From the NCBI GenBank assembly GCA_963799105.1, contig CAWCVR010000019.1:62001-126000 (forward strand): a DNA stretch of 64,000 bases, given 5' to 3'. A program made the position numbers and the translations under genes. Below, one piece after another: positions 9,355 to 18,180 of this stretch; within the stretch, counting starts at the first letter, position 1; the number at the start of each line of letters is the position of its first letter. This DNA comes from CAWCVR01 sp963799105 (lineage in GTDB: Bacteria > Acidobacteriota > Terriglobia > Bryobacterales > Bryobacteraceae). The notes beneath the pieces are model-generated. The model saw nothing but the letters and a program-made list of their open reading frames with translations, searched no databases and had not been told where the DNA came from.

Positions 9355-10368
9355 ATGCACTCACGACGAGCCTTCCGGCGTTTCTCCCTTCTCCTTCTTC
9401 TGGCCGTAGCCGCCGCGGCGGCCGCCGACTCTCCGCAGCCGGCGCCGAAGTACGACCTCGTGGATGGCCACCTCCACTTCCTCAGCTTCGTCCAGGAAAC
9501 CGGCGGCATGGACGCGTTCTTCAAAGCCATGGACGATACCGGCGTAGTCGAGTCGGCGGTGATCGGCATGCCCGTCGTGAAGAAGTGGGACGAGGGCGAT
9601 GACCGGCGGCCCACTTACTACCTGGACAACGATGCCCATACCTATTGGTACAGCGCGACCGACTTCCTGGTGGCGCGGGCCGTGCTGGAACTGCCGAAGG
9701 AGAAGCAGGCCCGTCTGCATCCATTTGTCTGCGGCTTCAACAGCGCCGACCGGAACGCCGTCGATCATGTCGAGCGCATGCTGGCGGCCTACCCCAACTT
9801 CTGGCAGGGCATCGGCGAAGTTTTCCTGCGGCACGACGACCTGACCGCGCTTACCTACGGCGACGTCCCGCGCGCCACATCGAGCGGGTTTGGCCGGTTG
9901 CTGGACCTGGCCGCGGCGCGCGACCTGCCGGTGCTGGTGCACAGCAACATCGGACCGGCCTGGCTGGAGCAGCCCGACTATCTCGGCGAGATCGAGTCGG
10001 CCGTCCGGACGCATCCCAAGACTCGCATCATCTGGGCGCACGCCGGCATCAGCCGCCGTATCGTCATCCCCAATCACACGGAAATTCTTCGCCGGATGCT
10101 GGGTCAGTATCCCAATCTCACAATCGACTTATCGTGGGTCATCTTCGAACAGGAACTCGCGCCCGGCGGGGTCTTGGACCGGAGATGGGTGAGCCTGATC
10201 GAAGAGTACCCCGGCCGCTTTGTGATCGGCTCGGACACAGTCGGCTTCTTCGACCAGTACAAGCCGACCCTGCAGCGGTACTATCTGCTGCTGGATGCGC
10301 TCCAGCCGGGGACCGCGCGCAAAGTGGCCCACGACAACTTCCTGGCCCTGCTCCCCGCACGCCGTTAG
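9355..10368 (+). CDS. Exported amidohydrolase-like TIM-barrel metal-dependent hydrolase
   Basis: 337-residue protein with a signal peptide (RRAFRRFSLLLLLAVAAAAAA, cleavage probably near residue 25), so probably periplasmic. The mature part begins YDLVDGHLHFL, whose HxH is the first metal ligand pair of amidohydrolase family 2. Further family features are VLVHSNIGP, RIIWAHAGI and a late IGSDTVGFFDQY with the conserved Asp. Substrate unknown. I use the ATG at 9355, which directly precedes the signal sequence. The gene stands alone, convergent with the membrane protein to the right. Confidence 0.8.
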   Translation: MHSRRAFRRFSLLLLLAVAAAAAADSPQPAPKYDLVDGHLHFLSFVQETGGMDAFFKAMDDTGVVESAVIGMPVVKKWDEGDDRRPTYYLDNDAHTYWYSATDFLVARAVLELPKEKQARLHPFVCGFNSADRNAVDHVERMLAAYPNFWQGIGEVFLRHDDLTALTYGDVPRATSSGFGRLLDLAAARDLPVLVHSNIGPAWLEQPDYLGEIESAVRTHPKTRIIWAHAGISRRIVIPNHTEILRRMLGQYPNLTIDLSWVIFEQELAPGGVLDRRWVSLIEEYPGRFVIGSDTVGFFDQYKPTLQRYYLLLDALQPGTARKVAHDNFLALLPARR

Positions 10369-10512
10369 GTCTCCGGCCGCATACCACGCCCTCACGGCCG
10401 CAACTCCGCACGGAGCCGCGCGCGGAGTACCCACTTGGGGTCCCAAGCGGTCTCGCGATGGCTCGAAATCTCGCTGCGCGGTAGCCGCACGGTTGCCCCG
10501 CGAGACTCGCCG

Positions 10513-12660
10513 CTACCGCGGATGGCAGGCAAACAAGCGGACGAAATCGTTCTGGAAAATGGGAGTGCCGGCCCACACCCAACTGGCGCGGTCACGCCAG
10601 GCTGCATCGGTATCCTTGGCGACAACCGCGTCAATCGGCAGGCCGCGGCACGCGGATTCAAGCACCTCCGCTCCGCCGCCCGCGAACAGGCCGGAAGCGA
10701 TCGGCATCAGCGGGGCGCATTCACGTGGATCGCCGCCATACGAAGAGGCGCAACCGGCGCCCAGGGCGGCCGTCTGGCGGTGGCCGTAAGCGCCATAGAA
10801 AGTATCCTGATAGAAGGGCTCCGGGTTCTGCTGGATCACGGCCGTCTCGGGGGTTCGGGCGCGGAGCCATTCGTAGGCTTCGCGGTTGGCCGCGGTGCGC
10901 AGACCGAGAAGCCGGTCGCTCGCCAGCCAGGCGATCTTGGGAACCTTGCCGGCATCCGACAGCACTGGATAGAATCGCAGGATGGCTAGATCGTAGATCA
11001 CGCCCGCCAGGCCCAGGATGAGCATCAGGCGGACCAGCGGGGTGCGCGACGCGCGCTCCGACAACACGTCCGCGGCCCACAACAGCAGCACGAACTGGGC
11101 GGGCAGAAAGCCGCGCCAGGCCAGATCGTTGTTCTGGATGATACTGGACTTGACAAACGTGCAGATCAGAATACTGGTGGCCGCCATGAGAAACGCGGCC
11201 AGTTCCGCGGACGTGGCGGGCCGCTTCCGCTCTCGAAAGCGGACCCAGACCATCCGGCCCGCCACGAAGAAGACGCCCAGCTCGATAAAGTAGTTGAGCG
11301 GCAGCGACAGGAAATTGGCGATATGAAACTGCCAGGGCCGATCCAGCCCGAAAAGCCGCAGAGCCAGTTCCGCGGGCACGAACTGGCGGACCGTGAATGC
11401 GAACAGGCGCGGAGCGGGGCCCAGGGAAAAGGAATCCGTCAGGCTGGCGAGAAAGGGCCGGAATAAAGCCGCGGCGGCGACGCCCGCGACGGCCAGCGTT
11501 TCGGCTTCCCGCCACCGTTTGCGAACTACCGTCACCACCAGCCAGAGCCCCAGGAAGGCGGCGAACACCATGGCGACGTAGATTCCGCAACCGGCGGCGG
11601 TGGCAAAAGCCATTCCGGCGATGCAGCCGGAGACGATGCGTTGCAGCCGCGGCGCTTGAGGCGGGAGACTCCACACGATCAGGAAGCCGGTGAGACAGGC
11701 AACCAGCGCGCAGGTGTAGTGCGGCTCCCACAGCATGGTGTAGAGAAAGCCGTCCACCTGCTCGTTCCACCACTCCACGGACGGGGATATTCCGGCAATG
11801 AGACCGGCGCGGAAAAGCCCCACCATCGTCAGCGCGGGCACGATATCGAGGCCGGTGACGGCGAGCAACGCGATGCCCACGCGGCTGCGGCGCAGATGAC
11901 TGGGGCCGGCGGAACCGAACAGCCGCAGGTAGAGCGGTATCAGCGACATCAGCCCAATGCCGACCCACAACGTGCCGGCGATAAACGCCTCCCGGGCGTC
12001 AACCAGCGGCGCCCCCAGGCGGTAGACCATCCCGCAGGGGATCATCCAGAAGTAGTGGTAGCGGAGACCGGCTGCGTGGCCGGGAAAGTAGAACGGATTT
12101 CGCGCGGGAAGGCCGAACGCGCCGATGGAGTGGGTGATGGCAATCCGCACGGAGTAGTCGAAGTCGATGATCGAAAAGTAGAGGCGGCGCCCGGCCGGAA
12201 GGTCGGCCAGCGACAGAAAAGCAACCGCCATCCACAGCGCGATGAAGGCGGCGAACGGCCACAGCAGCCGGAGGTCGAACCCGGCGAGAGGCTTGGCCTT
12301 ACGCCCCAGGGCGCCCGACAACAGGGCCGCGGCGCACAAGACGGCATAGACGAGCCAAACGCCATTCCAACCAAACCATCGCCCCAAGGTATACCCGAGG
12401 ATGGGGCCGGAGGCGAGCGAAACCGGCACGCTCGCGGCGAGGCGGAAGGGCAGCAACCGCGTGCGAAACCCGAATACGTTCGTCAACCATCCGATGGCGT
12501 AACCGGGGAAGAAAGCCAGCAGCGAGAACAGCGCAAAGCCCGTCGAGATCCCGATCAGATCCGACGTCAGGAAGTGGAAGGCAAGCCCTTGGCCGGGAGT
12601 CACGCGATCACGCTCCGGTCCCGGCGGCGCGGGTTCGGGAAGACCGCTTACCCCCGCCAC
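10513..12660 (-). CDS. Large polytopic membrane protein, GT-C-like, unknown function
   Basis: 715 residues with roughly a dozen or more hydrophobic segments from about residue 35 to 560, followed by a soluble C-terminal region of about 130 residues. The first extracytoplasmic loop contains IIDFDYSVRIAITHSIG and a polar/aromatic FYFPGHAAGLRYHYFWMIP. Such an acidic first loop is common in GT-C-fold lipid-linked-sugar transferases. The C-terminal part (EAYEWLRARTPETAVIQQNP) resembles the soluble tail of uncharacterised bacterial membrane glycosyltransferase-like proteins. I do not recognise a specific family. It is transcribed leftward away from an 84-bp tandem repeat and stands alone. Confidence 0.6.
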   Translation of the reverse strand: MAGVSGLPEPAPPGPERDRVTPGQGLAFHFLTSDLIGISTGFALFSLLAFFPGYAIGWLTNVFGFRTRLLPFRLAASVPVSLASGPILGYTLGRWFGWNGVWLVYAVLCAAALLSGALGRKAKPLAGFDLRLLWPFAAFIALWMAVAFLSLADLPAGRRLYFSIIDFDYSVRIAITHSIGAFGLPARNPFYFPGHAAGLRYHYFWMIPCGMVYRLGAPLVDAREAFIAGTLWVGIGLMSLIPLYLRLFGSAGPSHLRRSRVGIALLAVTGLDIVPALTMVGLFRAGLIAGISPSVEWWNEQVDGFLYTMLWEPHYTCALVACLTGFLIVWSLPPQAPRLQRIVSGCIAGMAFATAAGCGIYVAMVFAAFLGLWLVVTVVRKRWREAETLAVAGVAAAALFRPFLASLTDSFSLGPAPRLFAFTVRQFVPAELALRLFGLDRPWQFHIANFLSLPLNYFIELGVFFVAGRMVWVRFRERKRPATSAELAAFLMAATSILICTFVKSSIIQNNDLAWRGFLPAQFVLLLWAADVLSERASRTPLVRLMLILGLAGVIYDLAILRFYPVLSDAGKVPKIAWLASDRLLGLRTAANREAYEWLRARTPETAVIQQNPEPFYQDTFYGAYGHRQTAALGAGCASSYGGDPRECAPLMPIASGLFAGGGAEVLESACRGLPIDAVVAKDTDAAWRDRASWVWAGTPIFQNDFVRLFACHPR

Positions 12661-12752
12661 ACCACCCTGCGGTTGCCTTTCGTTTGGCTCTATCCGGGAT
12701 TCCCATTTAGGCTTCTAGGCAGAGTATACATCAACCGTCTTTTCCGTCCGTC

Positions 12753-13083
12753 CCGCCGCGCGCGGGACGATCTGCCGGGGGCGCCGGCGCACACCCCGCG
12801 GCGCGTGGTAGTAACGCGGCCCGGTAGCCGTCCGCGCCGCCGCGCGCGGGACGATCCGCCGGGGGCGCCGGCGCACACCCCGCGGCGCGTGGTAGTGACG
12901 CGGCCCGGTAGCCGTCCGCGCCGCCGCGCGCGGGACGATCCGCCGGGGGCGCCGGCGCACACCCCGCGGCGCGTGGTAGTGACGCGGCCCGGCAGCCGTC
13001 CGCGCCGCCGCGCGCGGGACAATCCGCCGGGGGCGCCGGTCCACACCCCGCGGCGCGTGGTAGTGACGCGGCCCGGTAGCCGG
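12753..13083. repeat. 84-bp tandem repeat, four copies
   Basis: Four near-identical units start at 12753, 12837, 12921 and 13005 (period exactly 84 bp), differing at a handful of positions. Because 84 is divisible by three, the array is open in several frames and produces long spurious peptides. It occupies most of the 503-bp divergent spacer between the leftward membrane protein and the rightward helicase. Each unit is very GC-rich and carries a conserved GGTAGTGACGCGGCCCGGTA block. Confidence 0.9.
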
Positions 13084-13163
13084 GCGTCTCCGGCGCTCGC
13101 GAACCCGTGTCCCGCGGGTAGCCCGCCGCGGCGGCGTTGTGCCAGACTGGAATTTCGCGCCGA

Positions 13164-16076
13164 ATGCCACGCCGCCCGGAACAATCCGCGATCTACGAGG
13201 ACCCGCCGCCGCAAATCGCCGGGAGCCCGATCTATTGCCACCTCGAGTTCCTGGAGAAGATGGAACAGAACCACTCCAACACGGTGGGCAGACGCGCGGC
13301 GCTCCTCATGCACCGGTTGCACGTCAACCAGGCACGGCCGTACTACAAGCCGACGCAGGGGGGGAACCGCGGATGGCGCCGCTCTCCGCTCGGCGGAAAT
13401 CGCGGCAGCCACTACTACGCCTGGTGGGCGCCCCGCGGCGCGGCTCCGCTCGCCGGTCACCCCGAGTTCGCAGCGGCCGGCGAGGGATCGGTGTTCCTCC
13501 GCGACATCCGCCACCACGACGACCATTCGCCCCTGCATCCGCAGTCGCTGAACACGAATTACCTTCCCATCGAACTCAGGGATCTGCGGCGCGAGGCCCT
13601 GGTGCCGGCGCCCTGGACCCAACCGCAGGCCCGCTTCGCGGACGGGCGGCAGAAGATCCGCATCATCAAGGGCTCTCCCGGAAGCGGGAAGACCACGGCC
13701 CTGTGGCACGCCGCCGACGTCGCCGGCCGGAATGCGGTGCTGTACATCACCTACTCGAATGAACTGGCGGCGCTGGCCCGCGAGCATTTCGACCGGTTCG
13801 CTCCCGGGAGCAAACGGTTTCACGTGGTCACGTACTGGCAGTTGCTGCGCGAGATTCTGAAAAGCGAAGCGCCGTTTCAACCGGTGCGGCGCGTGCGCGG
13901 CGAGTTCGTCAAGGAGATCTCCGGTTTCTCCGCCACCATCCTCGGGCCGTGGCTCAATGAAAAGGCGGCATTGTACGACGAGATGCACGCTCACCTGATC
14001 GGCGCCTCGCTTCCCATTCCCGTGGGGCGGTTCCCCGGTTTTCCCGACCGGCGGATCACCGCCCGGCAGTATCGCGACCTGCGGGAGCAGACCATTGGAC
14101 GGGCCGCCGCCGAAGCCGTCGTGGAAGTCGCCGAAACCTTGCGGCGGCGCGACGCCCACCCCGTGGAGCGCTTTTTCGGCGAACTGGACCTGGCGTGGAA
14201 GGCGGCACAGCGCATCCGGGCCGGCGGCGCCGGGGCCTTCGCGGAGTTCGATTGCATCGCGCTCGACGAAGCCCAAGACCTGACTCCCATCGAGGCGCTG
14301 CTGGTGGTCGAGCTGGCCGCCAGCCTGGGCCGGAACGCCTCGCTGCTGGTGGCGGGCGACGAGGCGCAGACCGTGCGGCCCACCGATTTCGAATGGGGCT
14401 GGTTCCAGGACCTGATCCACCATCGCATCGAGTCGCCGCAGGACTTCAAGCTGCAGGTCAACCTGCGGAGTCCGGTGCGCATCGCCACGCTGGTCAACCG
14501 GGTGTGGGATCTCTACGGCGCCATCGCCAAACAGGAACGGCCCTCCGGCTCGGGAATCGCGGAAATCGACGACAACGCCGGCGACCAGGTGATCCTCTGC
14601 ACGGCCAAACCGGGGCCCGAACTGGACGGATTGCTGCGCGTATTCGGCGAGCGCGAAGGCCTGGCCATCATCACCCCCGGCGACGAGATTCCGGCGTATG
14701 TCCCCGCCGAACTGCGCGACCGCGTGCTCACGGGCTTCGAAGCCAAGGGCCTCGACTTTCAATCGGTCTGCGTGCTGGACGCCGGGAAATGGGTCGACCG
14801 CGTGTTGCAGACCCGCGAGCGTGGGCGCGGCCTGGAGTTGGAAGACCTCAGCAAGCGCCTGGCGATCGACCAGTTGCGCGTGGTGCTCAGCCGCCCCTCG
14901 GAGCGGATCTTCTGGCTGGATGTCAGCCCCAGCGACCGCGTCCTGGACCACACGCGCAACATGCTTTCGTTCCACGGCAACCCGGCCTACCCGGTGGTGC
15001 CCGATGTTCTGCTGAAAACCCTGGAAGAGGACGCGCTCGACCTGGAGGAGCGCGTCCGGTTGTGCGAGCGGGACGCGCGGCAGTTGCTGGAGGTCCGGCC
15101 CGCTATGGCCTGGTCGCGCGCCCGTCAGGCCATCGCGCTGCTGGGCGAGCACGGCGGCAAGTTTTCGGTCACTGACCCGGCGGCGCGCAAATCCGCGCAG
15201 ATGACCCTGTGCCAGGTGGCGCTGACGCTGGCCATGCGGCGCGTTTCGCTGCCCTCCGAAATGGGCCGCACCGACCTGTTTCGCCAGGCGGCCGACGCCG
15301 CCGCCTCGGCCTACCTGGCCGGCCTGCCCACTCTCATCGACGCCCTTGCGGCTCACGAGCGGAATTACGGCGAAGACAAGCTCTCGACGCTGATGCCTCT
15401 TGCGCGGTGCTTGTCCCACTACCTATCGGCGGTCGAACCGTGGCTGCTGCTCGAGCTCCAGCCCCGCGCCCCCGGCTGGTTGCAATTGCTGGAAGACCGT
15501 ATCGACCAGATCCCCGACATGGGCCACCTGCTGCTTCCTCCTCTTTACGATCTCTTCACCCCCCTGGAAGCCGCCGCGAGAAAGGCGCGCCTGCGGGAAC
15601 GGACCCTCCGCGCCATGCTGCGTTTGGGAATGTACGCTCCCGCCTTGAAGATGCTGCGGGAAGCGCCGGACGCCGACCCGAAGCTCATCGGCCAGTGCCT
15701 TGAAGGGCTAGGTGAGCTGGAACTGGCCGCGGCCGAATATCTGCGCGCGGGCAGCCCGCAGGAGGCATTGCGCTGCTACCGCGGCATACCGGACTTCGAC
15801 AAGGCTCTCGAACTGGTGGACCGGATTGGCCAACACCCCGCCAGGGAATCGCTGCTGTGGATTCGCCGCATGCGCGATTTGGCCGCCCAGCGCCCGCCGG
15901 ATTTCACCAAGGCCGTCCTTCCGGCGGAGAAGAAACTGCTGGAGCAGATTCTCGAAACCAGTCTTGGGGCGTCGCGCAAGAAGCCGGCGGCCAGGAAGGC
16001 GGCTGCGAAGAAACCCGCGGCTCCACGCAAGAAGGCCGCGCCGAAACCGAGAACCCCGCGCACCGAATTGTTCTGA
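13164..16076 (+). CDS. UvrD/Rep-like SF1 helicase with unknown N-terminal domain and Lys/Ala-rich tail
   Basis: 970 residues. Walker A GSPGSGKTT is at about 170-178, Walker B DEAQD at about 367-371 and the motif III-like GDEAQTVRP at about 398-406. GFEAKGLDF and a late RLAIDQLRVVLSRP match SF1 motifs V and VI. The first 150 residues, including GSHYYAWWAP and FLRDIRHHDDHSPL, belong to no family I recognise. The segment after the helicase core (about 620-930) is alpha-helical and repeat-like. The last 33 residues (KKPAARKAAAKKPAAPRKK...) resemble histone-H1 tails and should bind nucleic acid. Probably a DNA translocase in repair or defence; it stands alone, without a nuclease neighbour. Confidence 0.82.
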   Translation: MPRRPEQSAIYEDPPPQIAGSPIYCHLEFLEKMEQNHSNTVGRRAALLMHRLHVNQARPYYKPTQGGNRGWRRSPLGGNRGSHYYAWWAPRGAAPLAGHPEFAAAGEGSVFLRDIRHHDDHSPLHPQSLNTNYLPIELRDLRREALVPAPWTQPQARFADGRQKIRIIKGSPGSGKTTALWHAADVAGRNAVLYITYSNELAALAREHFDRFAPGSKRFHVVTYWQLLREILKSEAPFQPVRRVRGEFVKEISGFSATILGPWLNEKAALYDEMHAHLIGASLPIPVGRFPGFPDRRITARQYRDLREQTIGRAAAEAVVEVAETLRRRDAHPVERFFGELDLAWKAAQRIRAGGAGAFAEFDCIALDEAQDLTPIEALLVVELAASLGRNASLLVAGDEAQTVRPTDFEWGWFQDLIHHRIESPQDFKLQVNLRSPVRIATLVNRVWDLYGAIAKQERPSGSGIAEIDDNAGDQVILCTAKPGPELDGLLRVFGEREGLAIITPGDEIPAYVPAELRDRVLTGFEAKGLDFQSVCVLDAGKWVDRVLQTRERGRGLELEDLSKRLAIDQLRVVLSRPSERIFWLDVSPSDRVLDHTRNMLSFHGNPAYPVVPDVLLKTLEEDALDLEERVRLCERDARQLLEVRPAMAWSRARQAIALLGEHGGKFSVTDPAARKSAQMTLCQVALTLAMRRVSLPSEMGRTDLFRQAADAAASAYLAGLPTLIDALAAHERNYGEDKLSTLMPLARCLSHYLSAVEPWLLLELQPRAPGWLQLLEDRIDQIPDMGHLLLPPLYDLFTPLEAAARKARLRERTLRAMLRLGMYAPALKMLREAPDADPKLIGQCLEGLGELELAAAEYLRAGSPQEALRCYRGIPDFDKALELVDRIGQHPARESLLWIRRMRDLAAQRPPDFTKAVLPAEKKLLEQILETSLGASRKKPAARKAAAKKPAAPRKKAAPKPRTPRTELF

Positions 16077-16104
16077 GCTGCCAGCCCCGGGTCTGGGTCC
16101 CACA

Positions 16105-16207
16105 CGGAACCGCGACCGTAAGGGAGCGGCCCGGCCAGGGCACGGATCCACGTGGCGCGGCGGGCTGCCGGCGGTTCTCGGGCCGCTCCCTGACGGTCGC
16201 GGTTCCG
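16105..16207. repeat. Inverted-repeat element, family B, copy 2
   Basis: 103-bp element with inverted ends: CGGAACCGCGACCGTAAGGG on the left and CTCCCTGACGGTCGCGGTTCCG-type sequence on the right. It begins 29 bases after the helicase stop. It shares the outer GGAACCGCGA.CGT core with the element at 6279-6445 but has a different, shorter centre. Confidence 0.8.
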
Positions 16208-16283
16208 CGGTGCGCGACCGGCCCCGATTCTCCCTCCCACACCCGAAATCGGCGAAAATCGGTATAGCGAGGTACCGTCAAAC

Positions 16284-17732
16284 ATGCCGCAATCGAGCGA
16301 CCTCTCCCGCCGCGATGTCCTCAAGGCCGCTGCGTCCGTGACCGCTGTCGCCGCCGCCGTGGAGGGATCGCCCTACATTCGGACAGTCCACGCCGCGGGC
16401 GACAAGGTGGCATACGGATTCATTGGAACCGGCAGCCGCGGCTCCTACCTGTTGGGCGGCCAGTTGCCCGAACAGCAGCACCTCAGGACCATCGAAACCG
16501 GGCGCTGCGTCGCCATCTGCGACAACTGGGACGTCAACCTCAAGAAGGGCCTCAAGGCCGCCGGCCGCCCGGTGGCAACGTACGCCGATTACCGGCAGTT
16601 GCTGGACCGCAAGGACATCGACGCGGTCTTCATCGCGGTGCCGCTGTACGAGCACTTCCGCATCACCCGCGACGCCCTGCTCGCCGGCAAGCACGTATTC
16701 TGCGAGAAGAGCCTGGTGTTCAAGGCGGAGGAGATTCACGAACTGCGGGCGCTTTCCACTTCGCGCCCCGGCCAGGTGCTCCAGACCGGCCTGCAGCGGC
16801 GATACAGCCAGTTCTACCAGGCGGCCAGGGACATGATCCGCCAGGGCATGCTGGGCAACGTGACGCACATCCGCGCGCAATGGCATCGCAATTCCAACCA
16901 GCGGCGGCCGGTGCCCGACCCCAGCCTGGAGCGCAAGATCAACTGGCGCATGTATCGCGAGTACTCCGGTGGCAACACCGCCGAACTGGCCTCGCACCAG
17001 ATCGACGTGGCCGATTGGATGTTCGGCGCCACGCCGGAGATGGTGATGGGCCTGGGCGGCCTGGATACGTTCAAGGACGGCCGCGACTGGTACGATAACA
17101 TCGCACTAATCTACCAGTATCCCGGCGGGAGAAAGCTGACTTACACCTCCATCAGCACCAACGGCCACCTGGATTCGCTTCAGGCGCAGCGCCAGGAATT
17201 CGGCGAAGTGATCATGGGCACTGCGGGAACCATCGAAATCACCGTCGGCGACGACCGGAACCCCTGCATGGCGCTGTGGTACCGCGAGCCCGCGCCGGTC
17301 AATACCGGCACCATCACCAAGGGCTCGGCCGCCCCCATTCCCACGAAGGCCGGCGCCACTATGATCACCGCCGCCGGCACGCGCGGCGTGCCGCTGCTGC
17401 TGCCCAGGGATTCCCCCGAAGCCGCCGACGCCTTTCTCACGCGCGAAGCCAAGTTCGCCCGCCGCTGGCTCTACGCCAAGGGCATCATGCTCCCCGAGGA
17501 AGACTTCAACCCCGTGGACACCGAATTGCGCGCCTTCTTCGAGTGCTGCAAGGACCCGCTCCACAAGCGGCCCAAGGCGGACCTGACAGCCGGGCTGAAC
17601 GACTCCACCGCCGTGATTCTGTCGAACCTGGCCATGGACGAAGGGCGCCGCGTCTACTTCACCGAGATCGACCAGATGGGCCGGGGCGAGCACAAAGTAA
17701 CCGCCACGCCGAAGCCGGCTACTGCTGGCTAA
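16284..17732 (+). CDS. Tat-exported Gfo/Idh/MocA-family oxidoreductase
   Basis: 482 residues. The N-terminus LSRRDVLKAAASVTAVAAA is a twin-arginine signal (RR at 9-10). The NAD(P)-binding GFIGTGSRGSY is at about 45-55. The family EKP motif reads EKS (residues 141-143), a noteworthy change beside the catalytic lysine. A C-terminal substrate domain follows, with GGNTAELASHQIDVADW carrying the conserved Asp/His positions. Exported members are abundant in Acidobacteria and Planctomycetes and act on unknown sugars or sugar derivatives. A palindromic repeat element begins 7 bases after the stop. Confidence 0.87.
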   Translation: MPQSSDLSRRDVLKAAASVTAVAAAVEGSPYIRTVHAAGDKVAYGFIGTGSRGSYLLGGQLPEQQHLRTIETGRCVAICDNWDVNLKKGLKAAGRPVATYADYRQLLDRKDIDAVFIAVPLYEHFRITRDALLAGKHVFCEKSLVFKAEEIHELRALSTSRPGQVLQTGLQRRYSQFYQAARDMIRQGMLGNVTHIRAQWHRNSNQRRPVPDPSLERKINWRMYREYSGGNTAELASHQIDVADWMFGATPEMVMGLGGLDTFKDGRDWYDNIALIYQYPGGRKLTYTSISTNGHLDSLQAQRQEFGEVIMGTAGTIEITVGDDRNPCMALWYREPAPVNTGTITKGSAAPIPTKAGATMITAAGTRGVPLLLPRDSPEAADAFLTREAKFARRWLYAKGIMLPEEDFNPVDTELRAFFECCKDPLHKRPKADLTAGLNDSTAVILSNLAMDEGRRVYFTEIDQMGRGEHKVTATPKPATAG

Positions 17733-17739
17733 GGGCGCT

Positions 17740-18073
17740 ATGTACTACTACCTGTCATAGTCTTCGCGCGCCGCGACGGTTTTATGTGGGGCAGGCTGGC
17801 AGCCTGCGGCCGATTGTTAATCGGCCCGGCGAGCGGAGCTCGCCTGCGCGCGAGACGATCTGGCCCTCGGCAGCCCGGAATATCCCGCGCGGTTGGGTTG
17901 CGGCTCTGCTGCTCTGTGGGGCAGGCTGGCAACCTGCGGCGGGTTGGTAACCCGCCTTCCGGGGCGTTAATCGAGACCGCCCGGCGGCAGTGCGCCGCTT
18001 GCTCATCCACGCGGGCGAGCTGCGCTCGCCGGGCCGAGTACCACTCGGCCGCAGGTTGCCAACCTGCCCCACA
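17740..18073. repeat. Palindromic repeat family A, composite copy (forward)
   Basis: A mosaic beginning with TGTACTACTACCTGTC and a TCTTCGCGCGCCGCGACGG block, then hairpin modules of the form GTGGGGCAGGCTGGCAGCCTGC (17790s and 17920s). Between these lie palindromes GGCGAGCGGAGCTCGCC and CCGATTGTTAATCGG, and an inverted-orientation copy of the hairpin module closes it (18032-18073). The block between 17740 and about 17943 is the reverse complement of segments at about 38155-38361 and 40454-40660, so it is one roughly 200-bp element. It starts 7 bases after the oxidoreductase stop. No gene is present in the 448-bp gap. Confidence 0.9.
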
Positions 18074-18180
18074 AAACCTGTCTCTCTTACCGTCCACTGT
18101 GCCGTCCCTTCCACACGTGAAAGTTTCCCCCGCCTCATGGAATCTTGCTTATAGTCCCAACTTCTAGAAAGGAGTTAGTC

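Noticed and set aside
12690..15419. A 909-codon leftward open frame opposite the helicase
   Set aside because: It is the antisense shadow of the helicase gene plus the 84-bp repeats; no domain, biased residues, and the plus-strand frame has clear helicase motifs.
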